Assembly (NCBI GenBank): GCA_900239685.1
Contig: OENT01000001.1
Location: 1-64,000 of the forward strand
DNA from: Rotaria macrura
Lineage: Eukaryota > Rotifera > Eurotatoria > Philodinida > Philodinidae
DNA length: 64,000 nt
Direction of reading: 5' to 3'
This document shows, piece by piece, positions 11,884-24,400 of this stretch. The notes beneath the pieces are model-generated. The model was given only the letters and a program-made list of their open reading frames with translations, did no database searches and had not been told where the DNA came from. The position numbers were made by a program, and so were the translations under genes. Each line of letters begins with the position of its first letter. Within the stretch, counting starts at the first letter, position 1.

Positions 11884-14658
11884 TTAACATAAAGTTTCAT
11901 GAATATAAGATATTGTTGGTTGATAAGAATCTGAAGAATTTTCTAAATTCATATATGTATGATCCAATTGAGATGTTGGATAAAAATAACTTTCGACTTC
12001 ACGATCACATAACAAATCATCTAGTGAATCTAAAGTATGTTCTTGTTGAAGAAACGGTCGAGGGTTCAATTGCCTCTGTGATGGTATATAGTTAGGAACT
12101 TGTGATATCATAAGAACAGTAGCTACGGAATGTCGTTGTTGAACTGGTTGCTGTTGTTGTTGTTGTTGTTGTGCTTGCTGTTTAAGTAGTGTCAAACCGT
12201 ATGAGTTATTTAATAAATCTTCGGTATTTTCTGTTGGACTCGAATGAAAATAATATTGTTTTGGTACTATATGTTTTGTTGATAAATGACGAGTTTCGAC
12301 TTTAGTTTTCGATGATGACGGAGAAAATCGATAAATATCATGTTGAAAATTGTCTTGTTTTTTTATTGAAAAGTTTTCTTTATTAGATTTGTTTTCATTT
12401 ATACCTTCTATAGTTCGTCGACGTGAAGAATCGCTAGTGCGATGACGATTATTTTTCGATGAATGATTATCATATTTGCGTGATGTCAATGATAGTAGTG
12501 GTGGTGATGTCATTCTTTCTGACATTCCTTTGGTTAGAATCGATGAAGAAAATGAAGAAGCAGGAGAAATTGTTCTTTGTGTCTGTTGTTGTTGTTCCAT
12601 TATTGGTCGAGTTATTCTGGTTACCAATGATGAACTTCGTTTTGGAGGTCTAATATTCGTTCGAGTATTTTTCATAGTGACTGTGACTGCTAAAACATAC
12701 ACATATGCACCTTGAATGTATATATTTACTTTGGAAGTGCTGCCACTACCTCCTACATTTTACTTCGTTTTCTCTTTACTTTTTTTCTTCTTATTCCTAT
12801 AGATTATTGATGTTTGTAATATTCAAATAAATGCAAGATGGTTGGCAAGGTAGAAATGGTAGTTTGAGGTATAAAAAGAATTTTGTATACAAATCTGACA
12901 CATAGGCAATGTTGTCTTATGACAAAATCCAAAGAAAGGAGAGGAAGAAATGTTGACGGTATTATGAAGTATTCTACTGTGTCCAAGCAAACATTTTGTT
13001 CTGTTGCCACAACAAAATAAAGTCACTGAATTAAAAATTTAATATATCATCAAATATAAGAGAGAATTTTCATAGAAACGGCTCTACGAAGTTTTTAATA
13101 TAAGTACTAGACTTTAATTAGTTTTTTTGAAATAGAGAAAAGTGTTGCTTGTTTTTATGTGTATACCTATTATTTCCTTGAATTTCCTTTTTGCAACGAA
13201 CAAAACAAACATAAAAGAAAATAAGAAGTTAGTTACTATGACTTACATCTACTAGATTATTGTGATTTTTCAATTGATGTTTTAAAACACCACCCACATC
13301 AGCTCTAACAAAATTTTTATTTGATGATAGATGTGAGCTTTTCGTTTCACTTTACTTCGTCTCTTTTACCTAGCGTTCTTTATCCATCTTCAATTTTACA
13401 TAGACGATTGGTGTTTGCTTCATTTTGCTTTCTCTTTCTCCTAACATTCACGCAGGAGTCAAGCAACAAATGCGTGCATGTCATATTGTATACCATCATC
13501 AACACTCAAAGATATGAGTCAACTTGTGTGTTGAATTTAATCGAAGACAAAGGAAAGAAAAAAATAGGATTGAAATCAAAAGCAAGGTATTATGAATATA
13601 TACGCATATAGATGTGCATATATCTTTGTCAAGTGTTTTCTTTCACTTAAAATAGAGTTGTAAAGTAAAAGACAATACAGTTGAATGTTTATTTTTACCT
13701 TGATCATCGCTTTTAACGCAAGATGATGTTGATGTTTTTCGTTGACTTGGGTCAAGTACTAATATGTCATTTCTATTTTGTTCAGGTTTTGTCATTTTTT
13801 CTGTATAGTCGAGCCATGCAGAAATTTTTTCAAAATTACCTCTTGATCTTCTTATCGGTGAATTTTGATGATACGTAAAGGGTAATGAAATTGTGTTACT
13901 CGTTGTTAAAGATGTTGGTAATGCATCATATATTGTTGAATGTTGATGATATTGACGAAGTATATTTGTAGATGATATTTGTCTTGAAGTTGTTGATCTC
14001 ATTGTTCGTGAATATATCTGCTTAGTTTTCGATGGTAGAAGAAGATTCTTAAGTTTTGTTAGAATATTATGAAGACCTTGAAAAGTAAAGTAAGAAAGAC
14101 AACATATTTATCATAATCTTGCAATTAGAATAGCCGTCGAGATGTAGGATGAAACAAGTTTCTATGTTTACATTGAAAAAAAATCCGACTGGGACCAATG
14201 ATTTCTCTCAAGGACGGACGTAGACAAATTGGTACAATCGCTATGTATTTTTGTCTCTTTTCTGTTTCGTTAGAGAGTAGAATGATAGATAGATAAACTA
14301 CTCAGATGATGGAATATAATAGAAATATATAGAAAATGTCATCTGTAGAACTGCTATCGAAATAGCTTGATCGCAGATAGATTCTTTCGCCACGTGCGCT
14401 TTGTTCTCGATTTTTACCCTTTGATTTTGCCTTGTGTTGTTCTTGATGAGAATGTTGCTTATGGGGAAACGATGATGATTTCTTCAACGATGAATCTTTA
14501 GTATTGGATACAGATGAGCCACCTGTTGAATAACCGCTGGAAGTGGTTGTCGTTGTTTCGGGTGATAAAGTACCTGAAGTCGACTTTTTAAGCATATCTG
14601 TAATTCTCGGGGCTCTTAATAATGATCGATGTTGTCGATGGTGATCGTCCGATAACAT
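11884..14658 (-). CDS. Ser/Gln-rich probably disordered protein, unknown function
   Basis: Exons on the minus strand: 14658-14352 (coding part of an exon whose acceptor is at 14683), 14076-13699, and 12686-11884. Junctions are GT..AG with compatible phase (split codons A|GT and G|TC), giving 495 residues. The donor at 14351 (A|GTTCTA) is weak. The other junctions are good: CAAG|GTAAAA and TTTAGCAG. The protein is rich in Ser, Thr, Arg and Gln, with a polyglutamine run encoded at about 12150-12185, a Ser/Thr cluster near residues 25-60, and a C-terminal block LDSLDDLLCDREVESYFYP followed by acidic and aromatic residues that looks like a conserved peptide motif. There is no signal peptide, membrane segment or catalytic motif. 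It is probably intracellular and regulatory or cytoskeleton-associated, but this is inference; I do not recognise the family. It converges tail-to-tail with the secreted-protein gene, with only 74 bp between the stop codons. Confidence 0.7.
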
Positions 14659-14683
14659 AATATTGTTAACAATTTGCTTGTAT

Positions 14684-17600
14684 CTAAAATGAACATAGGA
14701 TCTTTTGTTTTAAGGTACGAACACGTTTGTCTCATGGGTACGCGATCTTATACTGTAGATAGAAGTTAAATAGAAACAGAAAGGAAAAAGCAGACAAGCT
14801 GAATTATTAATGAGCCGTAAGAGAAAAAGAATGAGGTGTAGTGTACAATGTCACAGATGAAAATCGAGAAAAGACAATTATAAATTTACGCGGTTTGTCG
14901 TCTTTCATTTCTCTTCTTTCTTTATCATTCGATACCACTACAATAAATAAATATAAATATATATATATATATACATATATTGATGCATGTGTTTATATGT
15001 GCATCATTTTTCAATTTTCCATATGTATATTTACAAATGTAAATATGATTGGTAGAATTTGTCTATATGCAAGTAAACTCTTTCAATATTTAGTTGCTCA
15101 TTCATACTTATATTTTACGCTCATAATTGGCGTCTGGCGATTGTCAACACGAGTAAGCGAAAGAAACGAACATTTAAATACAAGAAACAATTTGTTTTAC
15201 TCGTGTGCTCTTCTCATATTACAAACGGGTGGTCTCACTCATTATTCGTTGTCGTCATTTTGCCTCTCCTAATCATGCACAGTACATAAATACATACACA
15301 TATACATATATAGATATATATATATATGTATACATATTTATGTATATATCTATATGTGTACTCATACATTGCAACTCAACGGAAGTAAACAGACACAATG
15401 TGGAGTAAAGTTATTTGTGTAAACGTGCATCTATCGAGGTCACTGAAGACGATTCTGTCATCGTCATTTTTTCGCTCAATCAAACTCAATTTGTTGTACA
15501 ACACGCGAATGAACGTTCGTACGTAGAAGTTAGTAGGCGGAAAAAAGCGATCGTTAATACAAAGTCTATTTTCCTATTAGTAATTGTTAGTCACTAGAAC
15601 AAAGATAGATCGAAGGGACGAGACGATTTCTCACTTGAACTATCTCTTTTTTCTTTCTTCTATATATACATGAAAAAAGAAAAGTGTCAATGACCTGAAG
15701 CGATTTGCTTGTGTCTAGTGCTTGAATAACTCTACTTTTGTGATAATTACATTTTACACACATGCAAACCAAAAAAAGGGGAAAAGAAACTGACGACAAT
15801 AGAGTCTTCTACTCATAGGAAATGAGTTGTGACATAAGCATCAGATTATAGCTGGTACAGGGAGACAAAGACAGAAAAAAAGGAAGCTCGGTTCAAATGA
15901 AAAATTTCCTTGAAAATATTCGATAAATACTATACAAGAATTTTCAAATAAAATGATTAGATTTGATGATTGAAGGTAAGCTATATCTTCTAGTCGCGTC
16001 TATGTATGTATATATATATATAAGAAGGAAAACGGCTACGCTCTAGAAGAAGATGTGATGAAAAAATATAAGCTGTAATTATAGGAATAAGAGACGATAA
16101 TAGATGAAAATTCATAACAACCTTGATGAATATGTATGCATACCATAAAACATATTTGTATATTATTTCTATTTGTATAATAGTAGTTTTTTATTCAATG
16201 AATGCCCATAAAAATATACAGGTCTTTAATTTCCTAATGTAAAAAGATTATTGGATGACTTGCAATTTTTCAGTAATGGTATTCTGACGGAAAATAATTT
16301 ACAGATTTTACTCTGGTAGTATCGTAATTGCTTAGAGTAAACTGTTATTATTGTTTTATGCATTCAATAATTTAATTGATTACATGAAGTATAAAGGACT
16401 ATGTAGTTCAAGGATATTTAAATAAAATATTTATGGTTGATACGATAAAGTGATGAAACAAGGAAAATCAAAAAAATTGCCGATTAGAAAAAAAGAATAA
16501 AAAGAAAAGCTCAGATTTGATTAAAATATGAAATTCAGCAGTGGATTGCATCATCTTATGTGTCGGAAGCAATTTTTTTCTTAATCAGGATAAAGGAAAA
16601 AAAGTGAAATCGTGACTTACCATGTTGATCAAACGTCTAATATTTCTTTTCTTTCTCCATCATATATCATACCAAACATGAAATCGAGTCTCGATATAAA
16701 ATCGATCTGATTATTTCAATATTTAAACACACTTTCCAAGGCTATATTAAAACGACGTAACCCGATAATCAATACTGATTCGAGAGAAACCATACTGAGA
16801 AAAATAACGAATCATTTGTCGACTATAGTGATATTATTTTTGTTATACGATGATCATGCATATGGGATTATAGATTTCTTTATTTGTATAATTTGAAGAT
16901 CTTTATTAATTTTAGAAAATTGAATTCGATTGTTAAATGTATCAAGATCTACCGAGTATATTTTTTTACTTACCAATCGCGAATGACTAAAGAACCAATA
17001 ATAATCACTATTTTAATATGCAAGTCATGTCAACTATGGTAGATACTAAAAAAAAACATGAAGATGTGATTTGCAAGTAGAACTAAGTCGTTTTTCTTCT
17101 CTTGTCATGAAGTTTTTTATGTTGAATCTCAAGAGACGAAAAATGAGATGAGAAAGATATCTATTAGGAGAGCGTTGTTGTTGATCAAGAGATTATTACA
17201 TTATTGCGAATATGTCAACATGAATAGAATGTATAAATGACGAATGAAAATCCATTAAATTTTCTTATTTTTATCTCTTATTTAATGCTGACTACTATCT
17301 TAATTTGACGCTAATAAATAGATATAAGAAAGACTCGAAGAAGTTAATTGAATTCGCAAACCATAAATATCTTGGGGTTTTTATCAAGCATACTATAATT
17401 TTATTTGAACGAAGATTTTAAATAATGATGATGAACTATTCTTTTTTTTTACAGTCAACATTTCCCCATTGACGTTTTTGTGTTCATGGTATCTTAGTCT
17501 AGCGAATAATACATAAATCTAGAGGATAGTCTCACTAAGGATATCTGTATTTTTTAGGCTTTTTTTCCCAGTAAAAACAAGCATAAAAGAACAGAAGAAC

Positions 17601-20127
17601 AATCTTTCAATAGCGACGAGAGTGCTCTATGAAAAGAGAATGTCTTTAAATGTCATTATGAATTCAGTAGAAAGCCAGAACTTCTAAACAACTGAGATTT
17701 TCGAGAATATTTTTGTTCATTCGATGTAGAATGTTGTGATACTAACTTTTTCTGATCGACCAAATATATGAAAGAAAAACGACATACAGCTGAGCTCTTT
17801 AAGAGTTGTTATTTTCATTACATTACACTCAATTTCAAGAGAACCCTGAAGCCTAACATTATAAATTCTTGAGAAACAAAAGAATTGCAGAAAATTGCTC
17901 GGATGCCTAGTCTTAATTGAATGCTGTTATGTTAAGAAAGATCATTGAAAGTTCGAAAAGATCTAATATTGCTCAAGCATGCTGGTTCTATCAAATGAAA
18001 CCATTTCAGTATAATTCTAACAGAAAAAAAGACCTAGAATTTTTCTATCAACATAGTATTCTAAGGACTTTTTTTTAAAATTTATGTTGAAGCTTAAACA
18101 ATAAATATTTGCAAATAGAAAATTCTTCTAGCAATTGATAGTTTTATATTGATTCATGTCGACTATTAGTATTTGGAGAGAATTAAAAAAATATATGAGT
18201 ACACTAAAATTGTTCTTTCTATGGTAAATTTGAGTGGATGACATAGCCTTTCCAAATTGATTCTTTCAACTAGACTTATGTTTCAACGACCTACAACGCA
18301 TGACTATTCTAATACGGATTGTAAGAAGAAAGTTTTGAATTCTGATGGACATGCAATGAATTCTTTTTGCTTCGTAATTCTAGATTGAAAACGATCTTCG
18401 CAAGCGTTCGTATTTCGCTAAAAAATGCCATACTCTCGAACAAGTTGTTACAACTAGTGTCTCAAGTGAAAATGAAATCTACAGATTAGTTTCTGCAACG
18501 CGTCTAAAAAAATATCACGAAAAAAAATCCTTGTTTTTTTGAAACGACCACTTTTCAACAGTCCTGTTGACTAACAACTGCTGTGGGGGCAAAGCTGACT
18601 TTCTAGAAAATTCTTGGATTGAAGAAAGGAAATTCAAAAAATTCGGAAACATCTTGTAGAAGGAAAACTTTGCGGCATGTATAGCTGAACTGAAAACATC
18701 TTCAGAATAACATTAAAGAAAAAGATTTTTCTACGAGCAATAACGTCGTACTAAAGTAGTATCTTAATCCTTGAAGATTTACCTTATTGAAATCGCAGAT
18801 TAAATTTTTAGTAGAAATTTTATTAGACTATCATCAACTACTTTTTAAATGAAGCATTATTGAAAAAGCCAAAGAATAATGAGTTAATTCCTCAATTCTG
18901 TGAATATGCGGTGCATTTCAAAAGAGTTCAGATTATTATTATTGAAACTAAGTTCGTTAAATTATACTATTTACTGTTGTAAATAATATGAAGAGACTGA
19001 CATCCACTTGTTCCATCGCTTGATGAGATGGTTATACGGTTTGGCGACATTGATTTTTCATTTGTTCACCCAAAAACATATCATTTCATATATAATTATT
19101 TGTGTAATGAAATAAAAACGTTTTTAGAAGATTTAAGAACGATACGGAGACTCTTCAAAATAATTATCGATGGCCTTTCATATTCTTTTAAAGGTTTCGA
19201 TTTGATTGTAAAGGTTTTTTCTTAAGATTTTTTATCATCTTTTTCAAAACAAAATCTATATTCTTCAGTTTTTCTGACGTTCCTTTATTGATGATCCATG
19301 TAAGGATTGTTTTTCAATTTAATTAAAATGATCGAGAAAAATCTTGCTAAAAATCCAATGATTCTTATATGTATTTATATATCGCTATGATTTAGCTGCG
19401 CTTTGTCAAAAGAGTCTCAAATAATTAAATGGAAATGTGATCAATAAGAGTAGCCATTTTATAGAAAATAAAAAATAATCCTTATATTTGATTTTAAAAT
19501 GGTTCTCATTTGCATAGATTGCAATTTTATGAAGTATAATCGATTCGTGCAGCATTGAAGACCATTTTCATTTCACAATCAGAAATATTTCTTTTCCTAC
19601 TCTACATCAGTTGACTGTTCTAAAAAGATTGATATGAATGTTCTTGTGTCTTTGATTAATTTTCAGTGGCGTCCACCAAGGAGACAAAATACCTCTCATG
19701 AATAGGAGTTTGAACAGAAAAACAACGTGAAGTAAATTTTTTTTCATAAAAACTAAGTTACTCCTTGCTATTCTCATACAGGTGAAGGTTACCTTAAAAT
19801 AGATATATGGATGATTGGTGCTATGATATTGAATGATGACGTGTCGAATCTGATGATGAAACGTGCAGAAATATTCCTTCGGTAACAATTTTTCTAAATT
19901 TTAGTTGTATTTTTACAATCGTTTCGCAAGATTGATTGATCATCTACGTTAGTTATCGCCGTTTTTGAAACTCATAATTAGGACGCGTATAACAAGGTTT
20001 TGACCTTTCTCTTTTGATTAATATCAATATATCACTCTAATGATTTTATTGAGTGATAGCATGTTTCGTATAATTTTCTTTTCGAAGGAAAATTTCGAAA
20101 CCGTTTGGTGGCATAACTACTCGTCAT
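14684..20127. other. gene-free stretch
   Basis: Apart from the two candidate leader exons near 16.6-17.0 kb, nothing coding is supported. Short TA-rich microsatellite patches occur near 14958-14982, 15290-15355 and 16004-16022. No inverted-repeat element was recognised here. Confidence 0.55.
16621..17045 (-). other. candidate 5' UTR exons of the minus-strand Ser/Gln-rich gene
   Basis: Two very good minus-strand donor sites lie upstream of the 14683 acceptor: GATTG|GTAAGT (exon end 16974, with a T-rich acceptor placing the exon at 17045-16974) and AACATG|GTAAGT (exon end 16621). Neither exon is open through. Joining either to the exon starting at 14683 puts TGA directly upstream of the coding frame, which fits a non-coding leader and supports ATG 14658 as the start. 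The transcription start would then be upstream of 17 kb. Confidence 0.4.
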
Positions 20128-20273
20128 TAGAGACCTGCGGGGAGCCCCGAACTCTGACTCCGTCGGAGTCGGAGTTAAAAAATGAAATTTTTCGGAATCA
20201 GAGTAGTGACTGAAAAATTTTTCGAAGTCGGAGTCAGGTTTTGGAATAAAAAAGTTGACTCCGCAGGTCTCTA
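20128..20273. mobile_element. hAT-type MITE with degenerate 8-bp duplication
   Basis: The 146-bp element starts TAGAGACCTGCGG and ends CCGCAGGTCTCTA, an exact 13-bp terminal inverted repeat. The flanks CTCGTCAT (20120-20127) and ATTGTCAT (20274-20281) agree at 6 of 8 positions, as an aged 8-bp duplication would. The terminal AGAGACC is shared with the element at 5093-5237. The body again reiterates one word, GGAGTCGGAGTC and its complement, and has no coding sequence. Confidence 0.7.
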
Positions 20274-21234
20274 ATTGTCATTCAACGAGCTATTTTAAAC
20301 ATAAAATTGTAGACGAATCTATATACTGGTGAGCTTTTCATCATTTTTCTTTATAGTATAAAGCATGATGATTATTTTGTATCCCTATAAACATCGATTT
20401 AGGATTTGAAATGCATTCATATTTCAATGAACCTGAGGAAATACTTTTGAACATTTTAAAACAAGTACAATGTCTGTGATATTTTGCAAAAATTATTTAG
20501 ACAATTTTCACGACACAACAATATACAAAAAGTTCTCTCTGAATTTTCCTACCCAACGAACGGTTATTTCTAATGTGTATTTTCAATTCTTGCCATTAAT
20601 CTCGTATACTGCCAACAATTCAATCTTGATGAATATTTCTTTAGAAAAACAAGCTCAATGGTTTATACACTTGTCAGTGCACATATCCTAGCTCAAGTAA
20701 AAGAATATCATAGTGCATCGTGTAAAAATAAAACACAATTATTTTAAGATTCCTTCCAAGAGGTGTTTATATTGGCATCGTAGATACTCTCATCACATGC
20801 CCTTATGTCTAATAGCCATATGATGCTGGTAAAAAATTATTACTCAAAGAAGTCCTAAATTATATTGCCACAATTAACAATGGAAGTGTAGGTTTTTCTT
20901 CTTGAACTTCGTTTTTTTGTTAAGTAGACGCTTTTATCTAATTCTCTAGAAGAAATCGTACGTCGCAATAGGATGTATCACATGATGCCTATGATTGTAT
21001 GGAAGGGTAGATGAAGAACGAAAGAGAGGAAATAGAAACTTCTCGAAAATTCATTCTTTACCTCGCTTTTTTTCTCATTCTATTCGTTGCTAAGGACTCT
21101 TTTTACTTTCTATCATGTATTTTCTTTCTTTTCTTTCGTTTGCCACAATGCTTGCCCAGAATCATTGCATCGAGAAAAATCCAGCACAAACGAGAACGAG
21201 AGAGAGAGAGAAAAAGAGAAATCGACAAAGGGGG
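20274..21234. other. gene-free stretch
   Basis: AT-rich sequence without supported exons. Its last 60 bases include a GA-rich tract (about 21193-21220) leading into the TATA box at 21235. Confidence 0.5.
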
Positions 21235-21242
21235 TATAAATA
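21235..21242 (+). promoter_or_regulatory. TATA box
   Basis: TATAAATA, preceded by GGGG and followed by a short GC-rich stretch (CGGCGGCC), stands out sharply from the AT-rich surroundings and has the form of a core promoter. It lies 81 bp upstream of the ATG of the candidate first exon at 21316, so a start about 30 bp downstream would give a leader of roughly 50 bases. Confidence 0.45.
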
Positions 21243-21315
21243 CGGCGGCCCTTACAATATCTACAACATTTATAACAATCTTTTGTCAATTGATGCGAAC
21301 AATGTATTTCTGTTC

Positions 21316-21404
21316 ATGACATCGTCCTTGCATGGACAGTCAGAACTTATGAATCACTATGAAGAAACGACGTCGGTTGAATACCGCGTCAATGAGAAAC
21401 TTAG
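21316..21404 (+). CDS. orphan candidate first coding exon
   Basis: From ATG 21316 the frame reads MTSSLHGQSELMNHYEETTS and nine more residues to a consensus donor CTTAG|GTAAGT at 21404/21405, ending in phase 2. With the TATA box just upstream this looks like the 5' end of a plus-strand gene. No matching downstream exon was recognised in the next 12 kb. The phase would fit NAD kinase exon 2 (34633) or 3 (34801), so it might be a distant alternative first exon of that gene, but that is speculation. The peptide is not recognised. Confidence 0.4.
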
Positions 21405-24400
21405 GTAAGTAAAGTTATCTTTTTCATTGTTTATGCGCAGTATACGATTTTAATCTTCATACATGCACTTTGTATGTTCGAAGATGTTATTCTTCTTATT
21501 TTTTATTTTTTTATGTTATCATAACAGATCATGATTGGCTTGCCGAGAGGAAAAATGAATCAGGTTTCTTTATTTGAGATATCTATCGTTTATTTACTGT
21601 GTTGCAGAAATACTTGATAATAACAAAAACAGCAGATCACCATCGTGCATTGTTCCTACGATAAAAGCTATAAATCGAATGTTGAGTTTGTTTTGTTTTT
21701 TTTTCTTTAAATTTCGTTCCATAATTTCAGTGTTGATTTAATATCGACAATCATATAAACAAAGAAGTTTTTTCCCGAAGTAATATAAATTTTTTTTGTT
21801 TCTCTCTTTTTTCCCCTGTTACAGTTCATCTATTTTCTTCTCGAGCAAGTATATTGACATTTTATAACTTAGACTTTTGTTTTCTCTCCTTAGACTTTAC
21901 CTTTTCTTTAGTTATGTCGAATTCTCGGCCAGTAACGAGTCTCAGTGATTGAGATAGATTAAAAATCATTAATTCTATGGGTTTAAACGTGATCGATTAT
22001 CTACTGGGGCATCTTGCTTGTTATCTTGCCCAATGATGTTCTACTCTAGCATTTTGCTAGGATGCGATATTTATATTCATGGTGGTAGGATGTATTTGAC
22101 TATATCCAAAATCTTTTTATCATGTAGTTAAAAATGAATTCTACAATTTAAACTATCGGTTTTTCTTCGACAAATTCTGGTAAAGACGTTTTAAATTTTT
22201 ATCAAGATTCTGTTCTTCTGTAGAACAAAAATAAGCAGAAAAAGAAATAAATTGAACAGTCACATACCAGCATCAATTTAAAAATGAATTCCGAACCTGC
22301 TTGGTAGGAAGATCTTAATCGCACATCGTCAAACTTTTGTATCTAATATATACACATCCATCTCAAAATTAATATTAATCGGCATTTATAGATATGAAAG
22401 TCAAGATACAGAAAAGAAAACATTTAGATTTTTTATTTTTCTTACTTTTTTTCTGCTTGCTTGGCATTAATTATTTAAACAAAGCAGAATATTTGTTATT
22501 CAAATCGAATGTTTATTTACATAGAAAGAAAGAAAAAGATTAATGCACATGAATATGTCTTTTTATTAAAATTAAACAATGACGACTGATTTATATTTAT
22601 ATATATATATATATATATGTACATATATTTAGATAAATATATACATATGTATATATATATATGGTTTATTTTTTGTAAGCTTAATTTTGCTTACCCTTCA
22701 GCCGATTTTGTGACTTAATACAGAAAAGAAGAAATTATCGTGTTCATTCAAAGAATCAAATTTTAAAGAACGAATTACAGAGAACCAAGATTTTTCCACA
22801 TTAGAACATTTGTAATATGGGTGAATTCGTCGTTTTTCAAGGAGCATTTGTATCCTTTTTACATACAAAAGCTGGAAAGCCGAGAACATAGATGAGTCGT
22901 AGTTAGACTCTCTATGTATAGCAATATATATATATATATATATACTTGTATGTGCATAATGCCAAGTCATTTCGAGTGCAAGAATTACAGATAATAAATC
23001 AATTCAATTTGTAAGCCGCTCGCGTATGTGTATTATATAAAATGTGCTAAAATTTTCAAAGGCAACAGCAGAAAGACGAATTTATGATTGTGTTGATTAA
23101 AGCAGATTAAAAACGAATAAAAAACAGGATATTTATATGATTTCATTCGTTCCGGATAAACCAAACAATTCTAAATTTTTCCAGAAAGCGATCAAAAAAG
23201 ATAATTTGATTAACTTATGTGATGGAATTAGATCTGTTTTGTCAAGTTATTATTTTACAGAATCAATTTCTTTCTGTAAGTTTCTCGTTAGTACATGGAT
23301 GAACGTATTGATATTTCATTGTATATAAATAGGTTTTATCTTATTGATAAAGGCAAACAAGATGAGAAACATGTTCTCATTCTTTAAGAGAACAGAAAAC
23401 ACGTTCAGAAGAAAGAATCAGTGTATATATATATATATATTTAATCGATGCATCTGCGTGAATTTCGTTTATCTTAAAAAGAAAAGATAACTTCGGACGC
23501 AAAATTCAAAATACTCCGTTTGTTTTGCTACTTTATATAATGATTACTTTATCTGTGTACAAAATTGTGTCGTTGTGCGATATTGATCTTCTTAGAAGAC
23601 ACGGAAATTGTACCTTATAGTGAGCAATAAACATGCATTTTAATTGTCCTGTTACGATGTGCTTATTGTGTTATGATTATATCATCGTGATGAGTGAAGA
23701 TTTTTTTTTGCTTCGTTTAAATTATTTGAAAGCGAGCTGATGGACATGTATATATGAGAATTATTATTCAAAGAATTTTTTATTCAGTTTTGATAAAGAA
23801 TTACGTTGTTATGGTTTTTTTTTGGCAACGATTGTTTTACTATGATTAAAAATGATATATGAGATTTCATTATCGGAATTTTTTTGAATCAAAATTCATA
23901 GAATTACCGCCAAAATTAATTACTAATCTATCGTAGACATATTATAACAATAGCAAGCAGAATGGATATTAAATTTATTTCGTGAACATAGAATAATGTG
24001 TGAAAAAGTGTTCTTGCAGGGTAAGGTTAAGGGTTTAGAGCATTGTTTTCTTTTCAGGATTTTATATAAGGTTCCATTCGCTTATACTCGAACGTTTGCT
24101 TAGTGTGTTATGATGATTGATTTTGGCCTTGAATTAAATGTCATTTAGAAAAGTTTTCCTTGATGAATTACGGACTGTGTCTCTTGTTCTTACAAAGAAA
24201 CAATATAATCACTTCATCATTTTACATCAAGGTTATCCAAGTTGCCCAAGCCTTGAGAGAAAATACATGTTATACATTTATTCGATTACAAATAGCAAGG
24301 ATAAGGATATGATTGATTTCAATAAATAAAACGAAGAATATGCCATCATAATTAAGTTAGATGTTGCATTGGAATGAACAGAATACATCAAGTAGTTAGA

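Noticed and set aside
12459..12715. Two overlapping plus-strand frames
   Set aside because: Shadows of the minus-strand exon 12686-11884; composition is Val/Cys-rich as expected for antisense of CAA/TCA-rich DNA.
13643..14002. Treating ATG at 14002 (minus) as a separate gene start
   Set aside because: The frame is open upstream to a good acceptor at 14077 and joins in phase with the exon ending at 14352, so it is an internal exon.
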